From positions 6,078,501 to 6,142,500 of the forward strand of contig NC_091975.1 of assembly GCF_036711975.1 (NCBI RefSeq): a DNA stretch of 64,000 bases, written 5' to 3'. Numbering within the stretch: the stretch's first letter is position 1; every line of letters starts with the position of its first letter. The notes below the pieces were generated by a model. It worked only from the letters and a program-made list of their open reading frames with translations, made no database searches and was not told the DNA's origin. This stretch comes from Onthophagus taurus. Taxonomy: Eukaryota; Arthropoda; Insecta; Coleoptera; Scarabaeidae. Below, piece after piece: positions 32,853 to 44,924 of the stretch. The position numbers and the translations under genes are program-made.

Positions 32853-35800
32853 ATGTTTAAATATTATTTTTTTATTTTTTTAATGATACTTTTAGGTTGT
32901 TTTAACATAATTGAAGCTCAAACGACTCAAAATTTAAATGTTAGTAAGTATTACGAAGAATGTTATCACTTAAAATTAAGGAAATATTTTCTTGAAAGTT
33001 TATGTAAACGAAGAAGACAACGATGTAGCTGATAAATCAATAGAAGTCGCGATGGATTACATAAAAAGAAACACCAAATTGGGAGTGAAAGTTGATTTGA
33101 GGAAAGTAACAGGAAATCGAACCGATTCAAAAGGACTATTAGATCTTTGTAAATCTTAAAAAAAATTAAACCAAATTTATTATTATTATTATTTTTTAGT
33201 GTGCAAAACTTATCAAACCATGTTAGATGAAAAATCCATCCCTCATTTCGTCTTAGATACAACAATGACAGGGATCGCATCTGAAACCGTAAAATCTTTC
33301 TCAAAAGCTTTACAAATCCCAACAATTTCCGGTTCGTACGGCCAAGAAGGTGATTCCCGTCTATGGCGATCGTTAGATGAAAAACAAGAAGAGTATTTAA
33401 TTCAAATAATGCCACCAACTGACATGATCCCCGAAATAATCCGAACGATTGTAATTAATCAAAACATTTCAAACGCGGCGATTTTGTTCGATAATTCTTT
33501 CGTAATGGATCATAAATATAAATCGCTCCTTCAAAACGTTCCAACTCGGCACATAATCGCGCGTATTCAAGATGTTTCCACGTTAAAAGATCAATTACAA
33601 AATTTAAGAAAATTAGATATCGTTAATTATTTCGTGTTGGCTCGATTGGTTAACATCAAAAAAGTTTTAGATGCCGCCGATGCGATTAATTATTTCAACA
33701 GAAAGTTTGCCTGGCATGCGATTACTCAAGATAAAGGCGATTTAAAATGTAATTGTAGAAACGCTACGATCATATTCGCGAAACCAACGTTGGATCCGAA
33801 ATATCAAGATCGATTGGGGATTATTAAAACTTCTTATCAATTAACTTCCGAGCCGGAAATAACCGCCTTTTTTTATTTTGATTTGGCGCTACAAAGTTTT
33901 TTAGCAATTAAGTAAATATATTTTTATTAGTGGTGGAACGGATAGTTAACAAATAGTACTCCACCATTCACAGGAATTAGTATCTCTTTTAGGTGTTGAA
34001 CAGTGCAGATAATAATCAAGTTGAACCCCAATAGGACTTTTTCATTGAATACAACTTTGTTTATATCAGGTTTGTCAATTTTCGATGTTGCAATTTTCAT
34101 CGATAACTTTCAAAATTCGCTATAAAATTAATTTCTTGAAGGAACCTTGTGGAAATATCACCAATTATTAATTAAAGTATCCTCTTTTTAATGCTAAAAG
34201 CCGTTTTGAAAAATCGCTTTTAGTTTTTGAGAAATAAATTTTTGAAATGATCGACTATTTTTGCGAATTTTGCAGTTATCACCGATTAAGTTTTAAAAAT
34301 TCGTATAAAATCGATTTTTTGGAATATGAGTAAGAAAATTTCCCAAAATGTTAATAAAAGTGTCCTCTTTCCAATGAACAAACCCGTTTTGACAAATAAC
34401 TTTTAGTTTTTGAGAAATAAATTTTTGAAATGATCGACAATTTTTTCAAATTTTGCAAATTTCGCCAATTAAGTTTTAAAAATTCATATAAAATCGATTT
34501 TTTGGAATATGAGTACGAAAATTTCCCAAAATGTTAATAAAAGTGTCCTCTTTCCAATGAACCAATCCGTTTTGAAAAATAACTTTTAGTTTTTGAGAAA
34601 ACAATATTTGAAGTTTTGATAAAATTTTCGATGTTGCAATTTTCATCGATAACTTTCAAAATTCGCTGTAAAATTAATTTCTGGAAGGATCCTTGTGGAA
34701 ATATCACCAATTATTAATTAAAGTATCCTCTTTTTAATGCAAAAAGCCGTTTTGAAAAATCACTTTCAGTTCTTGAGAAATAAATGTTTGAAGTGATCGA
34801 CAATTTTTTCGAAAATTGCAATTTTCGCCGATTAAGTTTTAAAAATTCGTATAAAATCGATTTTTTGGAATATGAGTATAAAAATATCCCAAAGTATTAA
34901 TAAAAGTGTCCTCTTTCCAATGAACCAACCCGTTTTGAAAAATAACTTTTAGTTTTTGAGAAAACAATATTTGAAGTTTTGATAAAATTTTCGATGTTGC
35001 AATTTTCATCGATAACTTTCAAAATTCGCTATAAAATTAATTCCTTGAAGGAACCTTGTGGAAATATCACCAATTATTAATTAAAGTATCCTCTTTTCAA
35101 TGCAAAAAGCCGTTTTGAAAAATCGCTTTTAGTTTTTGAGAAATAAATTTTTGAAATGATCGACTATTTTTGCGAATTTTGCAATTTTCGCCGATTAAGT
35201 TTTAAAAATTCGTATAAAATCGATTTTTTGGAATATGAGTATAAAAATATCCCAAAGTATTAATAAAAGTGTCTTCTTTCCAATGAACCAACCCGTTTTG
35301 AAAAATAACTTTTAGTTTTGCAGAAAACAATATTTGAAGTTTTGATAAAATTTTCGATGTTGCAATTCTCATCGATAACTTTCAAAATTCGCTGTAAAAT
35401 TAATTTCTTGAAGGATCCTTGTGGAAATATCACCAATTATTAATTAAAGTATCCTCTTTTTAATGCAAAAAGCCGTTTTGAAAAATTGCTTTTAGTTTTT
35501 GAGAAATAAATTTTTAAAATGATCGACTATTTTTGCGAATTTTGCAGTTATCCCCGATTAAGTTTTAAAAATTCGTATAAAATCGATTTCTTGGAATATG
35601 AGTACGAAAATTTCCTAAAGTGTTAATAAAAGTGTCCTCTTTCCAATGAACCAACCCGTTTTGAAAAATAACTTTTAGTTTTTGAGAAAACAATATTTGA
35701 AGTTTTCATTGATAACATCCTCTTTTTAGAGTTGCTTCGTTAGTTAAATTAAAAAAAGTTCATTTTGTATCTTAGATCCAAATAAGTTGACACATCTTAT

Positions 35801-37860
35801 CAGCTTTCTTATTAATTTCATTTTTATTCAAATATCGCAATAATCACTATTCGTTCCATCACTAATTTTTATTAATTTTATAAATATTACATTTTTTTCT
35901 TGTTTAAGAAACATGATTAACTCTGGTTCTTGGCCTTCCGACTTGAGTTTTATTACTTGCGATGATTTCGATGGAAAAAATTCGCCTGAAAGGCCCGATA
36001 TGAATATAAAAAGCTTTTTTTATAAAGACTCAACTGAATCCCCGACTTATGGATTGATTACTTTGTCTCAAAATGGGCATAGTTTTATGGAGTTTAGCAT
36101 GCAGTTATCATCGGTGGGTGTTCGAAGTGGCTCTTCGGATAAATCGGTTTTATTAGGTTCGTGGAAAGCTGGATTTAATAATAATTTATCGTTAATAGAC
36201 GCGCAAGTTATGCAGAATTACACAGCTGATATAGTTTATCGTATTTCAACCGTAATTGTAAGATAACTTTTTTAATAATTTCTTTAATGAAGTTAGAGTT
36301 CTTTTAGCAAGCTCCTTTTATAATTGAAGATCCGGATTCTCCAAAAGGATATTCCGGTTATTGTATCGACTTAATCAATGATATCGCGACTATTTTAAAA
36401 TTTGATTATGAAATATATGTAGCTCCCGATGGAAAATTTGGAAATATGGACATAAAGGGTAATTGGAACGGGGTTGTTAAAGAATTAGTGGAGAAACGAG
36501 CCGATATCGGGTTAGGATCGATGTCCGTTATGGCTGAAAGAGAAAACGTAATCGATTTTACAGTTCCTTATTACGATTTAGTCGGAATTACTATTTTAAT
36601 GAAACTCCCCACGACTCCAACGTCCCTATTCAAGTTCTTAACCGTTTTAGAAAATGATGTTTGGTTGTGTATTTTAGCTGCGTATTTTTTTACAAGCTTT
36701 TTAATGTGGGTTTTTGATCGTTGGAGTCCATACAGTTACCAAAACAACCGTGAGAAATACAAAGACGACGAAGAAAAGCGCGAATTTAATTTAAAAGAGT
36801 GCCTTTGGTTTTGCATGACGTCTTTAACGCCTCAAGGCGGTGGCGAAGCGCCGAAGAATCTTTCGGGGCGATTGGTAGCAGCAACTTGGTGGCTTTTCGG
36901 TTTTATCATAATCGCTTCATACACTGCTAATTTAGCCGCGTTTTTAACCGTTTCAAGATTGGATACTCCCGTCGAATCTTTAGATGATCTCTCTAAACAG
37001 TACAAAATCCAATATGCACCTTTAAATGGGACGTCTTCGATGACTTATTTCGATAGGATGGCTAATATCGAAGCTAAATTTTATGAGTAAATATTTTTCT
37101 TTGATTAAAATGTTTTGGTGATTATGTTTTTATGTAGCATTTGGAAAGATATGAGTTTAAATGATAGCCTTTCGGATGTTGAGCGAGCTCAGTTAGCTGT
37201 TTGGGATTACCCTGTAAGTGATAAATACACCAAAATGTGGCAAGCAATGAAAGAAGCTGGATTACCGAATACGTTGGATGAAGCCGTGGAGAGAGTGCGA
37301 GAATCTAGGTCTTCTAGCGAAGGGTTTGCTTTTCTTGGGGATGCCACTGATATTCGATATTTGGAGCTAACTAATTGCGATCTTCAAATGGTTGGGGAAG
37401 AGTTTTCTAGGAAACCGTATGCGATTGCGGTTCAACAAGGATCTCCGTTAAAAGACCAATTTAACACGGCGTAATTAAAAAATCCTTTTTAGACCAATTC
37501 GATGTTTATTAATTTTTTTTAAGAATTCTTCAACTATTAAATCGTCGCCAATTGGAGCGATTAAAAGAAAAGTGGTGGACGAATAACCCCAAAGCGATGA
37601 AATGCGATAAATTAGATGATCAATCCGATGGAATTAGCATTCAAAACATCGGGGGTGTTTTTATAGTGATTTTCGTCGGGATTGGGTTGGCTTGTATCAC
37701 TTTGGCGTTTGAGTATTGGTGGTATAAGTATCGAAAAGGTGCAAAAGTTATTACGGTTCAAGAAGTCGCCCCGCAAAACGTAACAAAAATGGTGAAGAAG
37801 TCGAAAAATGAGAATCTTTCGAGGAAGAGTAGTAAATTATATCCGAGATCAAGGTTTTAA
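32853..37860 (+). CDS. Ir25a: Ionotropic receptor co-receptor Ir25a
   Basis: Seven exons join in frame: 32853-32943, 32999-33148, 33200-33911, 35909-36257, 36308-37086, 37138-37470 and 37524-37860, giving 916 residues. Ir25a is the broadly conserved ionotropic-receptor co-receptor that forms cation channels with tuning IRs in sensory dendrites (smell, taste, temperature, humidity). A signal peptide is followed by the amino-terminal domain that most IRs lack (to about residue 430), ligand-binding half S1 from about 435 (GYSGYCIDLIND), first membrane helix near 545, pore region near 600-615, the SYTANLAAFLTV gating helix near 638, S2, and the last helix near 846. DRWSPYSYQNNREKY and GGGEAPKNLSGRL are Ir25a-type signatures. 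Six introns: five are about 50 nt, the third is 2 kb and filled with satellite E. The 3' end is part of a 1529-bp tandem duplication. No break was seen, so it should be functional. Confidence 0.96.
34010..35720 (+). repeat. Satellite E array inside Ir25a intron 3 (~355-bp dimer)
   Basis: Tandem units of about 355 bp, each made of two related halves: one with ATCACCAATTATTAATTAAA and TGCAAAAAGCCGTTTTGAAA, the other with GATTTTTTGGAATATGAGTA and CCAATGAACCAACCCGTTTT. Both halves end in a form of TTTTAGTTTTTGAGAAA, showing that the dimer arose from a monomer near 180 bp. About four to five dimers are present. Confidence 0.9.
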
Positions 37861-39376
37861 TTCTTTTTAGATTTATAAAATGCACGAAACGTTTCGATGT
37901 TGGTGCACATGATCATTAATAAAAATTTAATTGGCACAAATTGTTTGGTTTTGATTTTCTATTTAAAAATTAATATCTCAAGAACTAAAGATATTTTAAA
38001 ACGATGTTTTTTTGCTTTATATGTGGTGATAATTTGATAATTATTTATGAAAAATTAAATTTTTGACAATTGAATCGAAAAAAGTTTAGTAGAGTAAAAA
38101 ATGAGTAATTAAAAAAAATGATATCTTTAAAACTAAGTGATATTTTAAAAAACGGGGGTTTTCATTAAAAAGCTCATACTTTATTGTATTAATTCTGAAA
38201 ATTTCTTATCAATGCGTTAAAAATTCGATTTTTGACGATTTTTTTAAAAATCAAAATTTCAAACAAAGATACAAGATGAAACAACTCAATTTGCATAGTA
38301 ATATCTCAAAAACCAAACGATATTTTAAAACGGGGGTTTCTTTATTGAAAAGCTCATACTTTTCTTTATAAGTACTGATAATTTCGTAACGATTCATAAA
38401 GAATTCAATTTTTTGTGATTTTTTTAATGTTGAATCGTGATAAATCTTTACAGCAAAAATGAGTAATTTAAAAAAATTATATCTTAAGAACTAAATGATA
38501 TTTTCAAAAACGATTCTTTTCATTAAAAAGCTCACACTTCATTGTATCAGTTTTGAAAATTTCTTATCAATGCGTTAAAGATTCGATTTTTGACGATTTT
38601 TTAAAAATCAACATTTCAAACAAAGATACAAGATGAAACAACTCAATTTGCAAAGTAATATCTCAAAAACCAAACGATATTTTAAAACAGGGGTTTCTTT
38701 ATTGAAAAGCTTATACTTTTCTTTATAAGTACTGATAATTTCGTAACGATTCATAAAGAATTCAATTTTTTGTGATTTTTTTTAATGTTGAATCGTGATA
38801 AATGCTTACAGCAAAAAATGGGTAATTTAAAAAGATTATATCTTAAGAACTAAATGATATTTTCAAAAACGGTTCTTTTCATTAAAAAGCTCACACTTCA
38901 TTGTATCGATTTTGAAAATTTCTTATCAATTCGTTAAAAATTCGATTTTTGACGATTTTTTAAAAATCAAAATTTCAATCAAAGATACAAGATGAAACAA
39001 CTCAATTTGCAAAGTAATATCTCAAAAACCAAACGATATTTTAAAACGGGGGTTTCTTTATTGAAAAGCTCATACTTTTCTTTATAAGTACTGATAATTT
39101 CGTAACGATTCATAAAGAATTCAATTTTTTGTGATTTTTTTTAATGTTGAATCGTGATAAATGCTTACAGCAAAAAATGGGTAATTTAAAAAAATTATAT
39201 CTTAAGAACTAAATGATATTTTCAGAAACGGTTCTTTTCATTAAAAAGCTCACACTTCATTGTATTAATTCTAAAAATTTCTTATCGATGCGTTAAAAAT
39301 TCGATTTTTGACGATTATTTTAAAAATCAAAATTTCAAGCAAAGATACAAGATGAAACAACTCAATTTGCAAAGTA
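37861..39376 (+). repeat. Satellite F array at the 3' end of Ir25a (~358-bp dimer)
   Basis: After the Ir25a 3' UTR (AATAAA at 37918-37923) come about four units of a roughly 358-bp dimer containing ATATCTTAAGAACTAAATGA, AATATCTCAAAAACCAAACG and TCAATTTTTTGTGATTTTTT. The same family, inverted, fills 45135-48116. Together with the last bases of the Ir25a coding region it forms the first unit of a 1529-bp tandem duplication. Confidence 0.9.
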
Positions 39377-39703
39377 ATCAAGGTTTTAATTCTTTTTAGA
39401 TTTATAAAATACACGAAACGTTTCGATGTTGGTGCACATGATCATTAATAAAAATTTAATTGGCACAAATTGTTTGGTTTTGATTTTCTGTTTAAAAATT
39501 AATATCTCAAGAACTAAAAGATATTTTAAAACGATGTTTTTTTGCTTGGTGATAATTTGATAATTATTTATGAAAAATTAAATTTTTGACAATTGAATCG
39601 AAAAAAGTTTAGTAGAGTAAAAAATGAGTAATTTAAAAAAATGATATCTTTAAAACTAAGTGATATGTTAAAAAACGGGGGTTTTCATTAAAAAGCTACC
39701 AAT
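39377..39703 (+). repeat. Second copy of the Ir25a 3' end plus start of satellite F
   Basis: Sequence from ATCAAGGTTTTAATTC onward repeats 37848 onward at an offset of 1529 bp, with few changes. It includes the last codons and stop of Ir25a, the 3' UTR and its AATAAA. It is then interrupted by the Harbinger-like element. The copied coding end is only a few codons and cannot be expressed as protein. Confidence 0.85.
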
Positions 39704-39936
39704 GCTATCTGTCAGTTAAGCTATCTATAAGATACAGTTTATCTCGTAGATAACAGGGTCGTGCGTACTACCACCTCCATTTATCTCATAGTTAAGAAAT
39801 CTTTGAGATAACCAAGGAATCTAGGGATTTTTTGGTCTATTATGTTAAATTGACAGCTCTATGTGGTCAAAAAACCTAGTATTAGGTATTTTGACGATAT
39901 TCTGACCTGTTCTAACCTTAAAATTAAAATTTGGAA

Positions 39937-40110
39937 ATGGAGACTGAGAAAAGGCGACGAACCACCAATTTCATCAAAGAAGAATGCGAACTTCTTGAAT
40001 TTGTTATCAAACATAAAAACGTAATAGAAAACAAAAAAGTGATGACAAGGAAAGCAAAAAGTATGTATATCTCGTATTATTGTATGTTAAAATGTGATGG
40101 TAAACAATAA
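39937..40110 (+). pseudogene. Harbinger Myb/SANT-like DNA-binding protein, N-terminal fragment
   Basis: ATG at 39937 opens a 57-residue frame. RRRTTNFIKEECELLEFVIK followed by HKNVIENKK is the first helix region of the Myb/SANT-like domain found in the accessory protein of PIF/Harbinger transposons, which helps the transposase bind the ends. After about 45 residues the similarity stops and the frame runs into sequence antisense to the transposase, so the rest of the domain is missing. Confidence 0.6.
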
Positions 40111-40530
40111 TGGCACAACTAACATGATGAACGACTGAAAATGCCAATTGTACACTAATTGCTGCAAAATCTGCTATGGATAGCAACATGTTACCCATTG
40201 CGTAAAACCGAAGAGTCAGCAACAAACGGTTTGAAGGAGGTACAGCATTATTACTAAAATTTTGATGAATTTTACATTAAATAATAGCAATCAACAAATT
40301 ACTTACGTCATGGATGGAGGTTATATTACATCTTCTATTTGATTCAAAAGGTGATGAAAACTTTTTTTCGAGAGACGAAATCTCGTCATAAATTCAACAT
40401 CTGAATGAATATTTAAATGGTCAACTCTACTCCTTATTATCCTTTCGCTTCTTATAGGAAATAATTCATTGATTTCTTCAAAAATTTGTTTTTCATCTCC
40501 AATATCGAAGACAGAGGCAGCGCTACTGGG
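40100..40530 (-). pseudogene. Harbinger transposase, N-terminal fragment with a stop
   Basis: Two minus-strand exon-like pieces, about 40530-40307 and 40253-40100, separated by a 53-nt GT-AG intron, encode the conserved N-terminal region of HARBI1-type transposases: RVDHLNIHSDVEFMTRFRLS, then LLLTLRFYAMGN followed by an LSIADFAAIS helix. An in-frame TAA at 40323-40321 interrupts it and the DDE nuclease domain is absent. The distal end overlaps the Myb-like fragment on the other strand, so both genes were fused by deletion. Confidence 0.7.
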
Positions 40531-40545
40531 AGGTGCCTAAAAGGG

Positions 40546-40563
40546 GGCGCCGGCGCCGGCGCC
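40546..40563. other. Perfect 18-bp GC palindrome, three GGCGCC units
   Basis: GGCGCCGGCGCCGGCGCC is flanked by A/G-rich and T-rich runs that extend the hairpin (AAAGG left, TTTTTT right). It sits at the edge of the transposase fragment within AT-rich DNA. Confidence 0.8.
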
Positions 40564-40599
40564 TTTTTTAATATTTTCTCCAACAATATCTTATCTTTC

Positions 40600-41715
40600 T
40601 TTTGTAGTATTTAGACCTGTCAGCAGTAGTTAGTCTTCAGAAAGCAGTATTTAGTCTCCACAAAGCAATTTTAGTCTTTAGAAAGCAGTATTTAGTGTTC
40701 CAGACGCTGTATTTACCTGTCTGTCTTCAGACCTGTCTTCAGTATCAAGTCTAAGGAGTATCTAGTCTTCTGCCAAAGTTAAGTATGTTTTCTCCAAAAT
40801 ATTTTATCTTTCTTTTGCAGTATTTAAACCTGTTAGCAGTATCTAGTTTTCAGAAAGCAGTATTTAGTCTTCTAGAAGCAGTATCTAGTCTTCTGCCAAA
40901 GTTATATATGTTTTCTCTAAAATATTTTATCTTTCTTTTGCAGTATTTAGACCTGTTAGCAGTTCTAGTCTTCTAGAAGCTTCTAGAAGCAGTATTTAGT
41001 CTTCTAGAAGCAGTATCTAGTCTTCTGCCAAAGTTATGTATGTTTTCTCCAAAATATTTTATCTTTCTTTTGCAGTATTTAGACCTGTTAGCAGTATCTA
41101 GTCTTCAGAAAGCGGTATTTAGTCTCCACAAATCAATTTTAGTCTTTAGAAGGCAGTATTTAGTGTTCCAGACGCTGTATTTAGACCTGTCGTAAGTATC
41201 TAGTCTTCAGAAAGCAGTATCTAGTCTTCTGCCAACATTATGTATGTTTTCTCCAACAATATCTTATCTTTCTTTTGCAGTACTTAGACCTATCAGCAGT
41301 ATCTAGTCTTCAGAAAGCAGTATTTAGTCTCCACAAAGCAATTTTAGTCTTTAGAAAGTAGTATTTAGTGTTTCAGATGCTGTATTTAGACCTGTCGGCA
41401 GTATCTAGTCTTCAGAAAGCAGTATTTAATCTTCCAGAGCAGTATCTAGTCTTCTGCCAACATTATGTATATTTTCTCCAACAATATCTTATCTTTCTTT
41501 TGCAGTACTTAGACCTATCAGCAGTATCTAGTCTTCAGAAAGCAGTATTTAGTCTCCACAAAGCAATTTTAGTCTTTAGAAAGTAGTATTTAGTGTTTCA
41601 GATACTGTATTTAGACCTGTCGGCAGTATCTAGTCTTCAGAAAGCAGTATTTAATCTTCCAGAGCAGTATCTAGTCTTCAGAAAGCAGTATTTAGTTTTT
41701 TAAAAAGCATTAGAT
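40600..41715. repeat. CAGTAT(T/C)TAGTCTTC minisatellite
   Basis: Many degenerate ~24-bp repeats with cores such as AGTATCTAGTCTTCAGAAAG. They are grouped into larger units that also contain TTTTATCTTTCTTTTGCAGT (near 40566, 40780, 40910, 41045, 41245 and 41470). The reverse complement resembles the TAGATACTGCT repeats in the 740-bp duplicated block. Open frames here are by-products. Confidence 0.85.
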
Positions 41716-42310
41716 CTTTTTGGGAGCCTCTTGTTATCTATACGTATCTTCTACCACCCGGTACCTCATTTCTGCAGCTATTACTTTGCTTTTGTGCTTA
41801 TCGCGCATTGGCAAAGTTTCCGTATTGGTGATTTTTTGTCCTGTGCAATAACAAGACAAGTCTATTGGTTTATTGTTCATATTCTTCGCATTCTTTTATT
41901 GAACACATAACTATTGCCATGAAAAATCATGCTTGGTTTATAATCAATTTTTTGTTTTCTCTAAACAGTAATTTCAGACTTCATGTGGACTTTGAACAAT
42001 GTAATTCCTGTTCTTTGCTGAAGTCTAGTTTATAACTATTGCAATTTCAGACTTTTTCTAGCAAATTAATCTTCTGACCAGAGTATTCCCGACTATTCCC
42101 TTAAGTTTGGTTTTTCACCAGTATAATTCTTAAATTTTTGCTGAAGTATGGATTATGATTATTCCAGTCTTTTTTAAGTTTATTTATATTTCTTTGAAAG
42201 TTATCCGTTGGATAGCGGTATCTATAAGATAAATACAGTGGTAGTAACCAATTGTTAAGCTATCCGATAGATAACGCTATCAGAGACTTTAACTATGAGT
42301 GGTAGTAGTA

Positions 42311-42891
42311 GGCCTAATTCTGAAATTTTCATAACAATGCATTAATAATTCGATTTTTTTTTTAAATCGGCTATTCAAAGAAATATTGATTAATTTTGAG
42401 GTTGTTAATAAAAACACAAAACTTAAAAAATAACGTTTAGTTAAAAAAAATGTATATACAAATGCGATAACAAGCTTAATCTAAAGGAGAAAAATTATTT
42501 TGAAAATATTGGAATCAATTAATATGGTAATTAATATACTAATTTATATACATTGCATAAATAAGTTAGTACAAAGTTTTTTTTTATGAAAAAATCACAC
42601 ACTTATTCTTATAAACTAGGAACGACGTTAAAGATAATCTTTTTCTTCATCATTTATTAATTTTTGTAATGGTTATAGATGTTTTATTAACAAAATAAAA
42701 TATTTACAAATAAAAATTTGGTTCTAAATGTTAAAATACAAAAACTACTTAATTAATTCATTTTCTTGGCAAGATTAATTAGGATTTTTAATTAGCACCG
42801 TTTAACTCTTTTAGTAATTTTAAAACAATTACAAGAGAAAACCGTTTCGTTACTCTTCGTCATTTTAAATATTCAACTCAAAAACCAAAGA
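42311..42891. other. Satellite F remnant and 3' flank of the LZTS-like gene
   Basis: The first part continues the satellite F unit interrupted by the Harbinger element. The remainder is AT-rich without repeats and should be the 3' UTR of the minus-strand LZTS-like gene; a minus-strand AATAAA lies at 42658-42653, about 235 nt after its stop. Confidence 0.45.
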
Positions 42892-44621
42892 TCATAATTC
42901 TATAGTTTGCGTTAAATCAGTCGTGGAAGAGATCTTTTGCTTATGGCCGGTTTTATCTAATTCAAGTTCGATAGTTAACGCTTCAACTTCATCTTCTAAA
43001 GCTCTCGTTCTTCGGTACATTTGAACGTAATTCATTTGCAATTGACGCTGATATCTTAGAACCTTCTCTTTCTCTTGCGCCCAAATAACACGTTCTTTTT
43101 CAAAATCTTTTTTTCTTTCCTCCAGTTCATTTCTTAACGAATCCATTTCTTTATTGAAATCTTGAAAATCTTGTAATTGATCGCCGATTCTTTTACATCT
43201 CAAATTCCTTCCAGCTTCTAAACCATCATATTCGCTCATAGAAACCTCAGAAAGTTCTTTACGTAACTCTTTAATTTCTTCTTTTAATCGTAATTTTTCT
43301 TCTTTTAATTTTAAGTTATCCATTAAATTATCTTTTATATTATCTTTTAAGTTATCTTGTAAATGATTCTTTATGAGTTCATTTGGTTCATCTAAATCTT
43401 CTTCATCATCTGATTCATATTGAAAATTTTTTAATTGTGCATTCATTAAAGCAATTTCATCATCTTTCTCTAAATTAATTTTTTGTAACGTTTCTATTTC
43501 TTCCTCTTTCATCTCTAAAGCTACTCGAAGATCTCGATAATCGGTTTTTAATTGCAGAAATTCGTGCCCTTTTATGGTTTGTTCATGCTACAAAATAAAA
43601 TTAATTAGTTTAAGTGAATAGTTTTAAATAAAAAATTACCTGGTAATCTTTTAATTGGCTCTTTAACAAAGAAATTTCTCCCGTTTTTTGACACAACGCC
43701 CATTCGGTTTCTTCTAATCGCGACCTCAACGTACAGACTTCCTGTCGAAGCCGTTCACTTTGACAAGAAGCTCGTTGGGTTTCCGCGAGAAGTCTCTTTT
43801 TGTCCTGTTGCAATTGATACGTTTGCGTCATCAACATTTGTTCCAATTTTAGCGTTTTTTGGGCGTTCGCCCTCAATCGATTTTCATGCACGTTTTTTAA
43901 TCGTCTCAATTCTCGTTCCCATACTCGTTCCTTTTCTTCGTAAACCCTAAAGATAACTTGTTCGTTGTGTTCCATCGTTTGACGAAGATACGCCAACTCT
44001 GAATCTCGGTCCCTCAACGCCGCTTCCAGTTCTGACACACCCGAATCTGACGGTGAAGGTGTTAAATCCAGCAAACTTCCGCAACCTCCGCTCGACAATC
44101 TAAACGATGACGATTTATTCCTACACAGAATTAATATTTAAAAATATTAAATTTGCATTTTCATGAAACTTACATCATCATCATTTGGCTATCCATAACT
44201 GAAGAGACGGGACTCTTTCTAACGCTTTCCAAACTATCATAATTGATGAGCTTATGGGGTAGCGATGTTAAAGATGTCATTTGCATGTGGGGCGATGAAG
44301 ATGAAGCGGAAGGACACGACGATCTCAACTTCCTATCGAGCGAATAGTGGATGTTGCCGCCAGCCGGAATATGGCGCAGGTCGCTGCTACCTTTAAAAGC
44401 ATAAAGAGAAGAAGAACCGAGAATAACGGGCAATAACGGATGACGACGGTGGAGTTTATTTTTTTTTACTTTCTGGCATACATACTTCCGTATAACGTAA
44501 GGCGCGATCCCGGTCTTGTTAAAACCGGTGTTGATCCATAACGTTCACCCGATAAACCAAATCTTGGGGCTGACGTTAAAAGCGTTGGCTTGAAAGCTAT
44601 TGGACGAATTACTTCTTTACC
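42892..44621 (-). CDS. LZTS/Fez1-family coiled-coil protein, N terminus not found
   Basis: Four exons on the minus strand, 44621-44486, 44390-44174, 44120-43640 and 43587-42892, join with consistent phases to about 509 residues. The visible N-terminal part opens with GKEVIRPIAFKP, followed by a serine-rich region and SSGGCGSLLDLTPSPSDSG. From about residue 125 it is almost all coiled coil, with ELEWALCQ-like EETEWALCQKTGEISLLKSQ typical of the Fez1 domain of leucine-zipper putative tumour suppressors. An acidic patch and ELIKNHLQDNLKDN-type repeats are near residues 300-330, and a final coiled coil ends the protein. Family members are cortical or synaptic scaffolds; the insect role is inferred. 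The exon at 44621 follows an acceptor and has no start codon, so at least one upstream exon is missing, probably beyond the satellite array at 44925-48250. Confidence 0.75.
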
Positions 44622-44689
44622 CTTAAAAAAAAGAAAAGAAATTATTAAATTAAAAAATAAAACATAAAGTAGATACGAGTCCTTGATAC

Positions 44690-44815
44690 ATTTTCTACTA
44701 AGACGGTTTTATCTAACACGTTTAAGCCTATAATTATGCGTTTCGCCGCCTCATTACACATAATCGCACGCGATCAGTGACTGTAAATTCATTTTACGTC
44801 TGGTTTTAACATCTC
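44690..44815 (+). repeat. Diverged ~110-bp direct repeat, left copy
   Basis: ACGGTTTTATCT followed by GTTTAAGCCTATAATTA, CGCCTC and CACGCGATCA matches about 48325-48455 in the same order and orientation. The two copies bracket the inverted satellite F array. They are more diverged than the satellite monomers. Confidence 0.7.
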
Positions 44816-44924
44816 AAATGTATATTGATTATGATTAATATGATAAATGGTGTTGAAGGCAACAATTCCGATTTAATTTAATGGATATTTTCATTAATAA
44901 TTGGTTAATTTACTCCCAAAAAAG

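Larger units (their letters stand above)
39767..42310. mobile_element. Decayed PIF/Harbinger transposon
   Basis: Inverted ends rich in ACTACCAC (about 39767) and GTGGTAGT (about 42299), with ATAGTTAA just inside, enclose pieces of both Harbinger genes: a Myb/SANT-like DNA-binding ORF (+) and a transposase fragment (-). Additional TATCTATAAGATA-type palindromic sequence lies near both ends (39705-39766 and 42200-42270). The element sits inside a satellite F unit, which resumes at about 42313 (TAATTCTGAAA). Exact ends and the 3-bp target duplication could not be fixed. The right third (41720-42200) shows nothing recognisable. Confidence 0.65.
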
